The position numbers and the translations under genes are program-made. This document shows, piece by piece, positions 29,404 through 39,726 of a stretch of 64,000 bases of DNA. Every line of letters begins with the position of its first letter. Positions within the stretch are counted from its first letter, which is position 1. The DNA is from Chloroflexota bacterium. GTDB lineage: Bacteria > Chloroflexota > Dehalococcoidia > UBA2979. The stretch is from assembly GCA_947472995.1 (NCBI GenBank), contig CANJBO010000005.1, forward strand, positions 1 through 64,000, written 5' to 3'. The notes under the pieces are model-generated. The model was given only the letters and a program-made list of their open reading frames with translations, ran no database searches and had not been told where the DNA came from.

Positions 29404-30564
29404 CTAGCTACGCGCGGAGCGCGGGATGTAGTCCTTCGGGGGCGGGTTGCCGACGTAGATCTGGGCGGGACGGAAGAGGCGGTTGCCCGACTCCCACTGC
29501 TCCTTCATGTTCGCCATCCAGCCGAGGGTGCGGCTGGCCGCGAAGATCGGCGTGAAGATGTCGGTCGGGATGCCGACCGCCGCGAACACGCAGCCCGAGA
29601 ACAGGTCCACGTTCGGGAACAGGCCGCGGTGGCCCAGGCGCTCGGTCGCGACGTCCTCGACGGTCAGGGCGATCGAGTAGAGCTCCGAAACGCGCGAGCC
29701 GGACTCGATGACCTCGGACGCGAGGGACTGGATGACCTTCGAGCGCGGGTCCTTCACGTGGTAGACGCGGTGGCCGAAGCCGGGGATGCGGAAGTGGTCC
29801 TCCAGCATCTTCTCGATCTTCGCCTTCGCACCCTCCGGCGCGCCCATCGTCTCGAAGAGGCGCAGCGACTGCTCGTTCGCCCCACCGTGGGCCGGGCCCG
29901 ACAGCGCGCCGATGGCCGAGGACAGCACCGCCTCCGGCTCCGCCTTCGTCGAGGCGACCACGCGCGACGTGAACGTCGAGGCGTTCCCGGCGGAGTGGTC
30001 GGCCTGCAGGATGAGCAGCGCGTTCATCACGCGCAGGTGCAGCGCGGACGGCTTCTGGCCGGTGATCATCCGGAGGATCATCTCCGCGTGCGACTCCTCG
30101 GGCTTCGGGGGGTCGTACGGGCGGTCCTGGAAGGCCTGCGCCAGCGCGCCGACGAGGTGGCCCATCTTGGCGATCGCGGCCATGCCGCGGTCCTCCACGG
30201 TCGCCATCTTCGGCTCGAAGTCGTTGTCCATCGGTCCCAGGGTCGCGGCGGCGGCCTGGAGCGCGAACATCGGGTGGGTCATCTTCGCCGTCATGCGGAC
30301 GACTTCGATCTGCTGCGGCGTCAGGCCGCGCTTCGCCTTCAGCTCAGCGTCGACGGCCGCGATGCGCGACGCGCCCGGCAGCTCGCCGTCGTAGAGGAGC
30401 GCGACGATCTCCTCGAACGTGTTCTCCGGCCCCGTGATGTCCTCGATCGAGTAGCCCCGGTACGAAAGACGGCCCGCCTGGCCCTCGACGAGGGAGAGCG
30501 AGGATTCACCGATCGGGACTCCTTCGAGGCCCGGGCTGAAGGACGGCGGCGTGCTGGTTGTCAT
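29404..30564 (-). CDS. gltA: Citrate synthase
   Basis: GLEGVPIGESSLSLVEGQAGRLSYRGYSIEDI, LSGPAHGGANE, PGFGHRVYHVKDPRS, NVDLFSGCVFAAVGIPTDIFTPIFAASRTLGWMANMKEQ. Confidence 0.95.
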   Translation of the reverse strand: MTTSTPPSFSPGLEGVPIGESSLSLVEGQAGRLSYRGYSIEDITGPENTFEEIVALLYDGELPGASRIAAVDAELKAKRGLTPQQIEVVRMTAKMTHPMFALQAAAATLGPMDNDFEPKMATVEDRGMAAIAKMGHLVGALAQAFQDRPYDPPKPEESHAEMILRMITGQKPSALHLRVMNALLILQADHSAGNASTFTSRVVASTKAEPEAVLSSAIGALSGPAHGGANEQSLRLFETMGAPEGAKAKIEKMLEDHFRIPGFGHRVYHVKDPRSKVIQSLASEVIESGSRVSELYSIALTVEDVATERLGHRGLFPNVDLFSGCVFAAVGIPTDIFTPIFAASRTLGWMANMKEQWESGNRLFRPAQIYVGNPPPKDYIPRSARS

Positions 30565-30792
30565 AGACCCACTCCTGCTTTCCCGCGGCATCCGGACACT
30601 GCCGCCCCGCGGGGCTCCCTGGGTTTCATCACGTGCGTGGAGGCGAGGCTGCCGGCTGCGGAACTCGCGCACGGGGCCGTGAATCGCTCGGCAGCATAGC
30701 ACCGGGCGGAACCTCGCGGGTACGGCCGGGTTAAGGCCGGTCGAGGCACGCCGCTCCGGCCTCGCTCCCGATCAACGAGCGTTATCGCAGAC

Positions 30793-32268
30793 CTACCCGA
30801 GCGGGGGCGGCGTCCGGCGGTGCCAGTCCGTGACCTGCTCGTAGGCGTGCGAGGCGCCCAGCAGCGTCGATTCCTCGAACGGGCGGCCGATGAGCTGCAT
30901 CCCGACCGGCAGGCCCTGCGAGAGGCCGCAGGGGAGGCTCAGCGCGGGGTTCCCGGCGATGTTCACCGGGATCGTGTAGAGGTCGTTCAGGTACATCGCG
31001 TACGGGTCGTCCACCTTCTCGCCGAGGCGGAACGCAACGGAGGGGCTCGTCGGCGTGAGGATCACGTCGTTCGTGGCGAGAGCCGCCTCGAACTCCCGCT
31101 TGATCAGCGTGCGGACCTTCTGGGCCTTCAGGTAGTACGCGTCGTAGTAGCCGGCGGAGAGCGCGTAGGTGCCGAGCATGATGCGGCGCTTCACCTCCGC
31201 GCCGAAGCCGCGGCCGCGCGTCTGCGCCATCTCGTCCTCGACGCTGCGGCCGTCGGTGACGGAGAAGCCGTACTTCACACCGTCGTAGCGGGCGAGGTTC
31301 GCGGAGGCCTCGGACGGGGCGATCAGGTAGTACACCGGGAGCGCCGCCGAGGCCGCCGGGAGCGCGACGCTGCGGTCGATGATCGCGCCGTGCGCCTGGA
31401 GGTCGGCGATCGCCTGCTCGATGGCCGCGCGGACGTCGTCGTCGAGGCCGTCGCCGAAGAACGCCTCGGGGACGCCCACGCGCAGGCCGTCGAGGCCGCG
31501 CCCGAAGCGCTCGGTGTAGTCCGGCACGGCGACCGGCGCGCTCGTCGAGTCCATCGGGTCGAGGCCGGCGATCGCGCCCAGCAGATGCGCGGCGTCCTCG
31601 GCGTCACGGGCGAACGGGCCGACCTGCTCCAGCGAGGAGGCGAACGCGACGACGCCGAAGCGCGAGACGCGGCCGTAGGTGGGCTTCAGTCCGACGATGC
31701 CACAGAGCGCGGCGGGCTGGCGGATCGAGCCGCCCGTGTCCGTGCCCAGCGACAGCGGGACGCCCCTCGACGCCACGGTCGCGGCCGAGCCGCCCGAGGA
31801 GCCCCCCGGCACGCGGTCGAGGTCCCACGGGTTGTGCGTCGGCCCGAACGCGGAGTGCTCCGTCGAGGAGCCCATCGCGAACTCGTCGAGGTTCGTCTTG
31901 CCGACGATCACGGCGCCGGCGTCCTTCAGCCGCTGCACGACCGTGCAATCGATGATCGGCACGAAGCCCTCGAGCATCTTCGAGGCGGCGGTGGTCTGGA
32001 TCCCCTGCGTCGAGAGCAGGTCCTTCACGGCCACCGGCACGCCCGTCAGCGGGCCGGCGTCCCCGGCGGCGAGGCGCGCGTCCGCCGCGTCCGCCTCGGC
32101 GAGCGCGAGGTCGTCGGTGAACGTGATGTAGGCGTTCAGCGCGCCGTCCTGCGCGTGGATGCGGGCCAGGGTCGCCTCGGTCAGCGCGCGGGAGGTGTAC
32201 GTACCCGCACGCAGGTGCGCGGCGTGCTCGTGGGCGGTCAGGTCGAGGTGGGAGGCGTCGAGGGGCAT
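30793..32268 (-). CDS. gatA: Aspartyl/glutamyl-tRNA amidotransferase subunit A
   Basis: GVPVAVKDLLSTQGI, GSSTEHSAFGPTHNPWDLDRVPGGSSGGSAATVASRGVPLSLGTDTGGSIRQPAALCGIVGLKPTYGRVSRFG. Confidence 0.97.
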   Translation of the reverse strand: MPLDASHLDLTAHEHAAHLRAGTYTSRALTEATLARIHAQDGALNAYITFTDDLALAEADAADARLAAGDAGPLTGVPVAVKDLLSTQGIQTTAASKMLEGFVPIIDCTVVQRLKDAGAVIVGKTNLDEFAMGSSTEHSAFGPTHNPWDLDRVPGGSSGGSAATVASRGVPLSLGTDTGGSIRQPAALCGIVGLKPTYGRVSRFGVVAFASSLEQVGPFARDAEDAAHLLGAIAGLDPMDSTSAPVAVPDYTERFGRGLDGLRVGVPEAFFGDGLDDDVRAAIEQAIADLQAHGAIIDRSVALPAASAALPVYYLIAPSEASANLARYDGVKYGFSVTDGRSVEDEMAQTRGRGFGAEVKRRIMLGTYALSAGYYDAYYLKAQKVRTLIKREFEAALATNDVILTPTSPSVAFRLGEKVDDPYAMYLNDLYTIPVNIAGNPALSLPCGLSQGLPVGMQLIGRPFEESTLLGASHAYEQVTDWHRRTPPPLG

Positions 32269-32276
32269 GGGCGGGC

Positions 32277-32564
32277 CTAGTCGAGCACGCCGCGGACGCG
32301 GAAGTAGCCGTCCTCGCGCCGGGGTGCGTTGAGCAGCACCTGCTCGAGGGGCTGGGAGGGACGCGTCACGTCGGCGCGTTCGACGTTGTGGAGGTCGAAC
32401 GACTGCGCGGTGGGCGGGACGTCGCTCGTGTCGATGTCGTTCAGCACCTGGAAGTGCCCGAGGATCGTCGAGAGCTCCCCGCCGAGGCGGTCGACCTCGG
32501 CGTCGGTCAGCGCCACGCGCGCGAGCTTCGCGATGTATCGCACCTCGTCGGCGGTCAGGGCCAT
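32277..32564 (-). CDS. gatC: Aspartyl/glutamyl-tRNA amidotransferase subunit C
   Basis: LTADEVRYIAKLARVALTDAEVDRLGGELSTILGHFQVLNDIDTSDVPPTAQSFDLHNVERADV. Confidence 0.93.
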   Translation of the reverse strand: MALTADEVRYIAKLARVALTDAEVDRLGGELSTILGHFQVLNDIDTSDVPPTAQSFDLHNVERADVTRPSQPLEQVLLNAPRREDGYFRVRGVLD

Positions 32565-32723
32565 GCGGCGCTCCTCGGGAATGGCTCCCACGGTTCGGGG
32601 TGGACGATGAACCTGTCATGATGCGAGCGTATTCTAAAAGGCGCCTACCCACCGGGCCAGCGGTCATTCCATCGGCGTGTCATCGGTGCCCACCCCGCAC
32701 CCCGTCGATCGGCAGGAGTAGCG

Positions 32724-33572
32724 ATGTCCGACTCGCCTTCGAGCATGCCCGCGCCCTCGACTTCCACGACCGCGACCGCGCTGCCCCCGGTGGGCGAGCC
32801 GGACGCGGCGCGGCTCGGCAACCCGTCGTTCGTCTGGCGCTACGGGCAGGAGCGCCGCCTCGCGCTCATCGAGCGGTACATCTCGCTGCACGACCGGCGC
32901 GTCCTCGACCTCGGGTGCGGCGTCGGCGAGTACGTGCGCGCGTTCGCGCGGCGCGGCGCGCAGGCGCTGGGCACCGACATCGCCGTCGACCGCCTCGTCG
33001 AGGCGCGCCAGCGCGTGGAGACGACCGCGACGCGCGGGGTGCAGGGCTTCCTGGCCGCCGCGGGCGAGTCGCTGCCCTTCACGGACGGTGCGTTCGACCT
33101 CGTCGTGCTGAACGAGGTGATCGAGCACGTGCAGGACGACCGCGCCACGCTGCGCGAGGTCGCGCGCGTGCTGCGGCCCGGCGGGACGTGCATCCTCTAC
33201 GCGCCGAACCGGCTGTACCCGTTCGAGACGCACGGCATCTACTGGCGCGGACGCTACGTCTTCGGGAACATCCCGTTCGTGAACTGGCTCCCCGACATCT
33301 TGCGCGACCGCCTCGTCCCCCACGCGCGCGCCTACCGCCACGGCGACTGGCACCGGCTGGTCGCCGGCAGCACGCTGCGCGTCGTCGACCACGGCTACGT
33401 GTACCCCGGCTTCGACAACATCGAGGCGCGCTCCCGCCCGCTGGCGAACGCAATCCGCCGCTTCTGCTACTGGGCGGAGGGCAACGCGCTCCAGCGCTTC
33501 GGCCTGTCACACCTCGTCGTCCTGCGGCGCGAGGACACCGCTCCGCCCACCACGCGCCCCGGGGGGCATTGA
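32724..33572 (+). CDS. SAM-dependent class I methyltransferase
   Basis: VLDLGCGVGEYVRAFARRGAQALGTDI, FDLVVLNEVIEHVQDDRATLREVARVLRPGGTCILYAPN. Confidence 0.9.
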   Translation: MSDSPSSMPAPSTSTTATALPPVGEPDAARLGNPSFVWRYGQERRLALIERYISLHDRRVLDLGCGVGEYVRAFARRGAQALGTDIAVDRLVEARQRVETTATRGVQGFLAAAGESLPFTDGAFDLVVLNEVIEHVQDDRATLREVARVLRPGGTCILYAPNRLYPFETHGIYWRGRYVFGNIPFVNWLPDILRDRLVPHARAYRHGDWHRLVAGSTLRVVDHGYVYPGFDNIEARSRPLANAIRRFCYWAEGNALQRFGLSHLVVLRREDTAPPTTRPGGH

Positions 33573-36500
33573 TGGGCGTGTCGCGCAGCGGCGTCGTGCG
33601 CCGCCGCATTCGCCGCCGGCTGGGCGGGCTCGGCGGTGGTGCGATCGCGGGGGGGCGCGCCGCGCTCGGGCTGCGCGTGCTGGTGGTGATGCTCGCGATC
33701 GGCGGCATCCTCGGCGTGAGCGGCATGGGCGTCGCCGCCGTGACCTACACCTCGGCAATGAGCGACGTCGTCCCGCCGGAGCAGCTGCTCGCGCGCTACT
33801 CGCGCGGCGGCGCCCGAATCTATGACCGCCACGGCGCGCTGATGTACGAGTTCGTCGACGAGCTCAGCGGCCTGCGCCGCCCGGTGAAGATCAACGAGGT
33901 CTCGCCGTGGCTCACGAAGGCGACAATCTCCGTCGAGGACCCCGACTTCGAGGAAAACGTCGGCGTGAACTTCCGCGGCCTGTTCCGCGCCGCGTTCGAG
34001 AACTTCACGCCCTTCGGCGGCGGCGGGCTCCTCGACGGCTCCGGGGGCTCCTCGATCACGCAGCAGCTCGCGAAGAACGTCTACATCCCGCGCGAGGAGC
34101 GGGCGGAGCGCTCGCCGCTGCGCAAGATCAAAGAGACCGCGATCGCGATCGAGCTCACCAACAAGTACTCCAAGGACCAGATCCTCGAGTGGTACGTGAA
34201 CACGATCTCGTACGGCGGCTTGTACGTCGGCATCGAGGCGGCATCCGAGGGCTACTTCGGCAAGAAGGCGAGCGATCTGACGCTGCCGGAGGCGGCGCTG
34301 CTCGCCGGGATCCCGCAGTCGCCCGCACGCTACGACCCGTTCGCGTCCTCGAACATCGGCGAGGACGGCCAGCTGATCAAGGACGGCTTCGCGAAGTGGC
34401 GGCAGGGCGAGGTGCTCAACCTGATGGTCCGCCGAGGCGCGATCACGCAGGCCGAGGCGGACGCCGCACTGGTCGCCCCGCTCGCCTTCAAGGTCGACCG
34501 CTTCGAGATCGAGGCGCCGCACTTCGTCCTCGGACGGATCGCGGAGGAGCTGCGCAAGCGCTTCGGCGAGACGGCGCTGCGCGACCAGGGGCTCGAGGTC
34601 ACGACGACGCTCGACCTCACGCTCCAGCACAACGCGGAGGAGACGATCCGCAAGACGCTGACCGACTTCGGTGACCGCGCCGGCGCGCACAACGGCGCGG
34701 TGGTCGCCGTCGATCCGAAGACCGGACAGATCCTGACATACGTCGGCAGCCGCGACTACTTCGACGGCAAGATCGAGGGCCGCAACGACAACGTCGTCGC
34801 GCGCAACTCGCCGGGCTCGACGCTCAAGCCGTTCACGTACATGACGGCGTTCATGAACGGCTGGGGCACCGGCACCGCGCTGATGGACACGCCCGTCACC
34901 GTCGGCGACCCCTCGACAGGCGGGGCGTTCACGCCCACCGACCCGATCAGCGGGTTCCTCGGCCCCGTGACGGCGGAGAAGTCGCTCGGCAACTCGCTGA
35001 ACATCGGCGCCGTGCGCACGATCCTCTCGGCCGGCGTCGAGAACACGATCGCGACGCTGAAGAAGGTCGGCTACACCACGTTCGACAACCCCGGCGGCTA
35101 CGGCCCCGCGCTGACCACCGGCGGCGCCGAGATCACGCTCCTCGACCAGTCGGTCGGGTACATGGTGCTCGCGAACAACGGGCTGATGCGCGGGCAGGAG
35201 CTCGTCTACACGGAACGCAAGGACAACGCCACGCGCACCCTCGAGCCGATCGCGCTGCTGAAGGTCGTCGATGGCGACCGCAAGGTGCTCTACGAGTTCA
35301 AGCAACCCGTCGAGCGCCGCGTCGTCCCCGCCGAGTACGCCTACCTCGTCACCTCGATCCTCTCGAACGGCGAGAACAGCTGCATCACCTACGGCGTCTG
35401 CAACGCGCTCGGCCTGCCGAACGGGTACCCCTCCGCCGCGAAGACCGGCACCAGCGCGCCGTTCGATGACCTCCGCTACATCGGCGAGACGTGGACGATG
35501 GGCTACACGCCGGAGCTGGTCGCGGGCGTCTGGGCCGGCAACGCGAACAACGCGCCGATCGTCAGCATCGACTCGACGACGGTCTCGCTGCGCTCGTGGA
35601 AGCTGATCATGAGCGACGCGATCGCCGCGCTGAAGCTGCCGTCGACCTCGTTCACGCGTCCCAACGGCGTGGTCGCGAAGGAGGTCTGCTGGCCCTCCGG
35701 CCGGCTGCCCACCGAGCACTGTCCGCAGATGAACCGCTACACGAGCCTGTACGCCTCCGAACAGATCTCCAGCGACCCGAAGCAGCTCGAGCGGATCAGC
35801 GACACGTGGTGGCAGAAGATCGCGATCGACACGCGCACCGGGCTGCGCGCCGGCAAGGACACGCCCGCGAGCTTCGTGTCGGATCAGGTGCGCCTCGTCT
35901 TCCCGCCGGACGAGATCGGCGGCTGGGGCATGCGCGACTGGGCGCTGAACGCGGGCGTGCTGTCGCTGCTCGCGCCGGGCGACGGGGCGCAGGAGGGCAA
36001 CCTGCCCGCGCTGATCACGAGCCCCACCGCGGCCTCCACGATCTCCGGGCGCGTGACGGTCATCGGCCGCGCGGACTCCCCCGACCTGACGGGTTACACG
36101 CTCGAGTGGGGACGAGGCGCCAACCCCTCGTCGTGGGCGCAGATCACGCGCTCCTCCGGCCGCACCGCCGGCGGGACGCTGGGCACGTGGGACGTCGGGA
36201 ACCTGGCGAACGGGCCGTACACGCTCCGCCTGCGCCTGGACGACGCGAAGCTCGGGACGCGCGTCTACGCGGTGCCGGTGATCATCGGCGGCGGCAGCGG
36301 CGCGGACAACGCCCCGGTGCTCATCGTGACCGCCCCCACCGAGGGCGCCGCGGTCTCCGGCCGCGTGGACTTCACCGGCATCGCGACCTCCGCGCGCTTC
36401 ACGCAGGTGCGCGCCCAGTTCGGCGCGGGCCTCGGCGCCTCGGCGTTCGAGCCGATGGACAACAAGGCGACGCCCGTCCTGAACTCGACGCTCGCGTCGT

Positions 36501-36682
36501 GGGACACGACGAACGTGAAGGACGGCGCCTACACCGTCCGCATCACGCTGGTCGACGCGGTCTTCGGTGAGACGACGACCGAGATGATCGTCGTCGTGCG
36601 GAACAAGGGCGCGGTGGCGACCGCGACACCGACGCCGAGGCCCACCGGAACGGCGACCCCGACGCCCGCCACGCCCCGCTAG
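33572..36682 (+). CDS. Class A penicillin-binding protein (PBP1A-like) with two C-terminal Ig-like modules
   Basis: SVEDPDFEENVGVNFRGL, GGSSITQQLAKNVYI (GT51); SPGSTLKPFTYMTAF (SxxK), KTGTSAPFDD (KTG). Confidence 0.95.
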   Translation: MGVSRSGVVRRRIRRRLGGLGGGAIAGGRAALGLRVLVVMLAIGGILGVSGMGVAAVTYTSAMSDVVPPEQLLARYSRGGARIYDRHGALMYEFVDELSGLRRPVKINEVSPWLTKATISVEDPDFEENVGVNFRGLFRAAFENFTPFGGGGLLDGSGGSSITQQLAKNVYIPREERAERSPLRKIKETAIAIELTNKYSKDQILEWYVNTISYGGLYVGIEAASEGYFGKKASDLTLPEAALLAGIPQSPARYDPFASSNIGEDGQLIKDGFAKWRQGEVLNLMVRRGAITQAEADAALVAPLAFKVDRFEIEAPHFVLGRIAEELRKRFGETALRDQGLEVTTTLDLTLQHNAEETIRKTLTDFGDRAGAHNGAVVAVDPKTGQILTYVGSRDYFDGKIEGRNDNVVARNSPGSTLKPFTYMTAFMNGWGTGTALMDTPVTVGDPSTGGAFTPTDPISGFLGPVTAEKSLGNSLNIGAVRTILSAGVENTIATLKKVGYTTFDNPGGYGPALTTGGAEITLLDQSVGYMVLANNGLMRGQELVYTERKDNATRTLEPIALLKVVDGDRKVLYEFKQPVERRVVPAEYAYLVTSILSNGENSCITYGVCNALGLPNGYPSAAKTGTSAPFDDLRYIGETWTMGYTPELVAGVWAGNANNAPIVSIDSTTVSLRSWKLIMSDAIAALKLPSTSFTRPNGVVAKEVCWPSGRLPTEHCPQMNRYTSLYASEQISSDPKQLERISDTWWQKIAIDTRTGLRAGKDTPASFVSDQVRLVFPPDEIGGWGMRDWALNAGVLSLLAPGDGAQEGNLPALITSPTAASTISGRVTVIGRADSPDLTGYTLEWGRGANPSSWAQITRSSGRTAGGTLGTWDVGNLANGPYTLRLRLDDAKLGTRVYAVPVIIGGGSGADNAPVLIVTAPTEGAAVSGRVDFTGIATSARFTQVRAQFGAGLGASAFEPMDNKATPVLNSTLASWDTTNVKDGAYTVRITLVDAVFGETTTEMIVVVRNKGAVATATPTPRPTGTATPTPATPR

Positions 36683-37851
36683 CCCGCGCGCAGCCGGTCG
36701 AGGAGCGCCACGACCTCCCGCCGTGACGTGACCGCCCGGATCGCCTCGAGGAATGTCGCGAGCGATCCGCTGCGCTCGCGCACCTCGCGGAGCTGCGCGC
36801 CGAGCGGGTCGGTGGCATCGGGCCGCGCGGCGTAGCTGCCGTACCACGCGAAGTACGCCTGGTTGATGCGCCGGATGCGGTAGCCGCCGTCCCACAGCTG
36901 CTGCCGCACCGCCTCCATGCGCGCCTCGGCGGCCTCGACCTGCCCGGCCGCGAGCATGCCGTCCACCTCGCGCCGCAGGTCGCGCAGCACCGCGTTCACG
37001 TCGACGCGCGGCGGCGACGGGGTCCCGCTGGGCGTGGGTGTGGGCGCGGGCGTCGAGGCAGCACCCGCCGCCGGCGTGGCCCAGCGCGCGACGACGTCGG
37101 CGGCGATCTCCGCGCCGACAATGTCCGCGACGGTCTCGTTGATCGCCACCGCGTCGCGCGACCCGAAGTACGCGCGGCCGAGGGGATAGAACGTTAGGTA
37201 GTGATGCGTCCACTCGTGCGCGGCGGTGGCGACGGTATCCTCGTACCGCTCGTTGCTGCTGACGATCGCGGGGTAGGCCGCGACGCCGCCCGCGCCGACG
37301 ACGAGCGACGAGCGGTCGGGGTGCGCCGCCTCGTCGGCACGCTCGACCTCGACCGCCTCGGCGGCGGTGAGGTCGGGGCGCAGCAGCGCGGTACTCGACC
37401 GCTCGATGCGCGCGCGCGGCGACTGCACGAGGACGCGCGGCGGCTGCGTCAGCTCCACGTTCACCGGCGGGAAGACGCTGCCCGGCACCGGCACCGCGCC
37501 GTGCAGCCCGCGCGCGCGCACGGCGGCGTCGATGCGGCCGTTCAGCGCCGCCTCGACCGTGTTCTCGAGGCGACGACGATCGGCGCTGTCGGCGGGCGCG
37601 GCGAAGTAGCGCGCGACGGCGTCGTCCGCCGCCGGGTCGTCGCGGAACGGCGCGCCGAGGCGGTAGAGCCACTTCCCGGCGACCGTGTCGCGCTCCCACC
37701 GCACGAGGTCAAAGCGATCGCCGACGCGCCGGTCGCCCACGAGCGCCGCCGCCAGCACCAGCAGCGCACCCGCCCCGGCGGCCGCCAGCACGATCGCGGC
37801 GCGCCGCGCGCATCCCGTGCTGCCTCGAGGTTCCGCCATCGCACGCTCCAT
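36679..37851 (-). CDS. Membrane-anchored HExxH protein (putative zinc metallopeptidase)
   Basis: N-terminal TM; TAAHEWTHHYLTFYPLG...AINETVADIVGAE. Confidence 0.65.
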   Translation of the reverse strand: MERAMAEPRGSTGCARRAAIVLAAAGAGALLVLAAALVGDRRVGDRFDLVRWERDTVAGKWLYRLGAPFRDDPAADDAVARYFAAPADSADRRRLENTVEAALNGRIDAAVRARGLHGAVPVPGSVFPPVNVELTQPPRVLVQSPRARIERSSTALLRPDLTAAEAVEVERADEAAHPDRSSLVVGAGGVAAYPAIVSSNERYEDTVATAAHEWTHHYLTFYPLGRAYFGSRDAVAINETVADIVGAEIAADVVARWATPAAGAASTPAPTPTPSGTPSPPRVDVNAVLRDLRREVDGMLAAGQVEAAEARMEAVRQQLWDGGYRIRRINQAYFAWYGSYAARPDATDPLGAQLREVRERSGSLATFLEAIRAVTSRREVVALLDRLRAG

Positions 37852-37935
37852 CACGGCCCCACCGGGCGTCCGCGATATGATCGACCAGCCGGCCGTCCAC
37901 GACAGTCGAGCCACGCGTGATCGAAGGGTGAGGAC

Positions 37936-38499
37936 ATGGTCGCAGATGTGCCCACCCCGCTCGCGATCCTCGACGCCCCCGCTGCGCCGGGGCTGCTCGT
38001 CCCGCGGCGCGAGCGCTTCCTCGCCGCAGCCGCCGACCTCGCGTCCGCCCTCCCGATGATCACCATCGCCGTCGGCGTCGCCGCCGCGTGGCTGCTCGTC
38101 CGCACCGGAGCGGGCCGCGAGGATGCGCGCGGCCTCGACGCCGCCATCGCGCTCGCCGTCGTCGGCGCAGTGCCCCCGGCGTGGCTCGCGCGGCTCGCGC
38201 TCGGCCTCCTCGACCAGCACGCGACGCCTGGCCAGCACGCCCGCGGCCTGCGCGTCGAGGCGACACGGACGCGCGCCGTCCTCGTGCGGCTCGCGCTGCA
38301 CCCGTTCGGCGCGGTCGGCTGGGCGTGGCTCGCCGGCATCGCCGCGCTCGCGCAGTCGATGGCGCTCGCGGGCGTGCTGGGCGCGGTCGCCGCGCTCGTC
38401 CTGGTGGCAGGCGGGGTGTCGCTCGCGATGATCCTCGTCGCGCCGGGTGCGCCGACGCTGCACGACCGCCTCGCCGGGACCCGACTGGTGCGCGCGTGA
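37936..38499 (+). CDS. RDD-like membrane protein
   Basis: Several TM helices; C-terminal APTLHDRLAGTRLVR resembles the RDD-family signature. Confidence 0.6.
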   Translation: MVADVPTPLAILDAPAAPGLLVPRRERFLAAAADLASALPMITIAVGVAAAWLLVRTGAGREDARGLDAAIALAVVGAVPPAWLARLALGLLDQHATPGQHARGLRVEATRTRAVLVRLALHPFGAVGWAWLAGIAALAQSMALAGVLGAVAALVLVAGGVSLAMILVAPGAPTLHDRLAGTRLVRA

Positions 38500-39407
38500 G
38501 GCCGTTCGACCCGCGCGCCCCCCTGCCCACCCCGCCCGCCCCCGTGTTCACCGGGCGCGAGGCGTACGACGTGCCGATGCCCGTGCGCCCGGCGCGGCGC
38601 AATGGCCCGCGCAGCCGCGCCCGCCGCGCGATCGCAGCGTTCGCGGTCGTCGTCGGCCTCTGGCTGCTGGCGCTCGCCGCCTCGCAGGCGACGAGCGAGA
38701 CCGTCGCCGTGCCGTTCCTCGGACGCACCGTCTCCGTCCTCGGCGGCGTGCCCGCGCTGCTCCAGCTGCGCGAGCAGCAGGTGCGCGAGGCGGCGAGCAA
38801 GCCGGGTGCGGACATCCGCACCGCCGTCCCCGGCTTCCCCGTGCAGGGCGTCACCCTCCCGCGCGACCTCGCGCAGACCGGCAGCCTCGATGACTGGCAC
38901 GTCTCGCTGATGCGCGACGCCGGGGCCGCCGCCTACGAGCGCGGCCCGGCCGTGTTCACGCGCGACGGCGTCGCCACCAGCGCTGGCCTCTTCTCGACGT
39001 CGCAGTGGGTGCGCACGGTGATGAGCCTCGAGTCGTCCAGCACGCACTTCGTCGCGTGGGCGATCGCGTGGGGCCTCGGCGTGACGTCGATGGCGCTCGC
39101 AGGGCTCGTGTTCCTCTCCACGGACGGCGCGCGGCGCTTCGTCGCGATCGGTCTCGGCCTGATCGGGGGCGCGCTGATCGCCGCGCTCGGCGGGCTGCTC
39201 GGGCTGCTGCTCTCGTGGGTGCTGGGGATCGGCGACGACAGCCCGTTCGTGAGCGAGGTCGGCGCGCTCATCGCCACGGTCGCGTGGACGCCGCTGCACG
39301 ACGCCGGGTGGGCCGCCGCCGCCGGCTTCGCGATCGCCGCGCCCGCCGCGATCACCGCCGCGCTCCTCGCGCGCATCGAGGATCGCGAGACGCGCGCACA
39401 GGCCTAG
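38496..39407 (+). CDS. Predicted multi-pass membrane protein, function unknown
   Basis: GTGA overlap with upstream gene; multiple hydrophobic helices. Confidence 0.65.
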   Translation: MRPFDPRAPLPTPPAPVFTGREAYDVPMPVRPARRNGPRSRARRAIAAFAVVVGLWLLALAASQATSETVAVPFLGRTVSVLGGVPALLQLREQQVREAASKPGADIRTAVPGFPVQGVTLPRDLAQTGSLDDWHVSLMRDAGAAAYERGPAVFTRDGVATSAGLFSTSQWVRTVMSLESSSTHFVAWAIAWGLGVTSMALAGLVFLSTDGARRFVAIGLGLIGGALIAALGGLLGLLLSWVLGIGDDSPFVSEVGALIATVAWTPLHDAGWAAAAGFAIAAPAAITAALLARIEDRETRAQA

Positions 39408-39637
39408 CGCTCGTCCTCGACGTCCGCCTCGTGCTCCCACGCGTCGAGGAGCGCCCACGGGTCGCAGCCGATCGCCGCGAGCTGCCGCCCGAACATGTCG
39501 CGCTGGTGTGCCGCCGTCTGCCGGTCAGCCGCCTCGAACCGCCCGTCCTCGTCGGCCGCCACCGCGTGGTAGCGGTGCCACTCCGCGAACAGCGCGCGGC
39601 ACTCGTCGTCATGCTCGTGCGGCGCGGGGGTCGTCAT
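39404..39637 (-). CDS. Small hypothetical acidic/His-rich protein
   Basis: MTTPAPHEHDDECRALFAEWHRYHAVAADEDGRFEAADRQTAAHQRDMFG; ORF only. Confidence 0.5.
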   Translation of the reverse strand: MTTPAPHEHDDECRALFAEWHRYHAVAADEDGRFEAADRQTAAHQRDMFGRQLAAIGCDPWALLDAWEHEADVEDER

Positions 39638-39726
39638 GGCGGGCTCCTCGATGGCTGGCGACGAGTGTATCGGCGGCGGGCCGCGGTACACTCGGGCCGC
39701 ATCGAACGACGAGAACGGGGGACGAC

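Noticed and set aside
33467-37699. 1410-aa minus-strand ORF opposite PBP1A
   Set aside because: Same GC-skewed antisense artefact; the plus strand has unambiguous transglycosylase/transpeptidase motifs.
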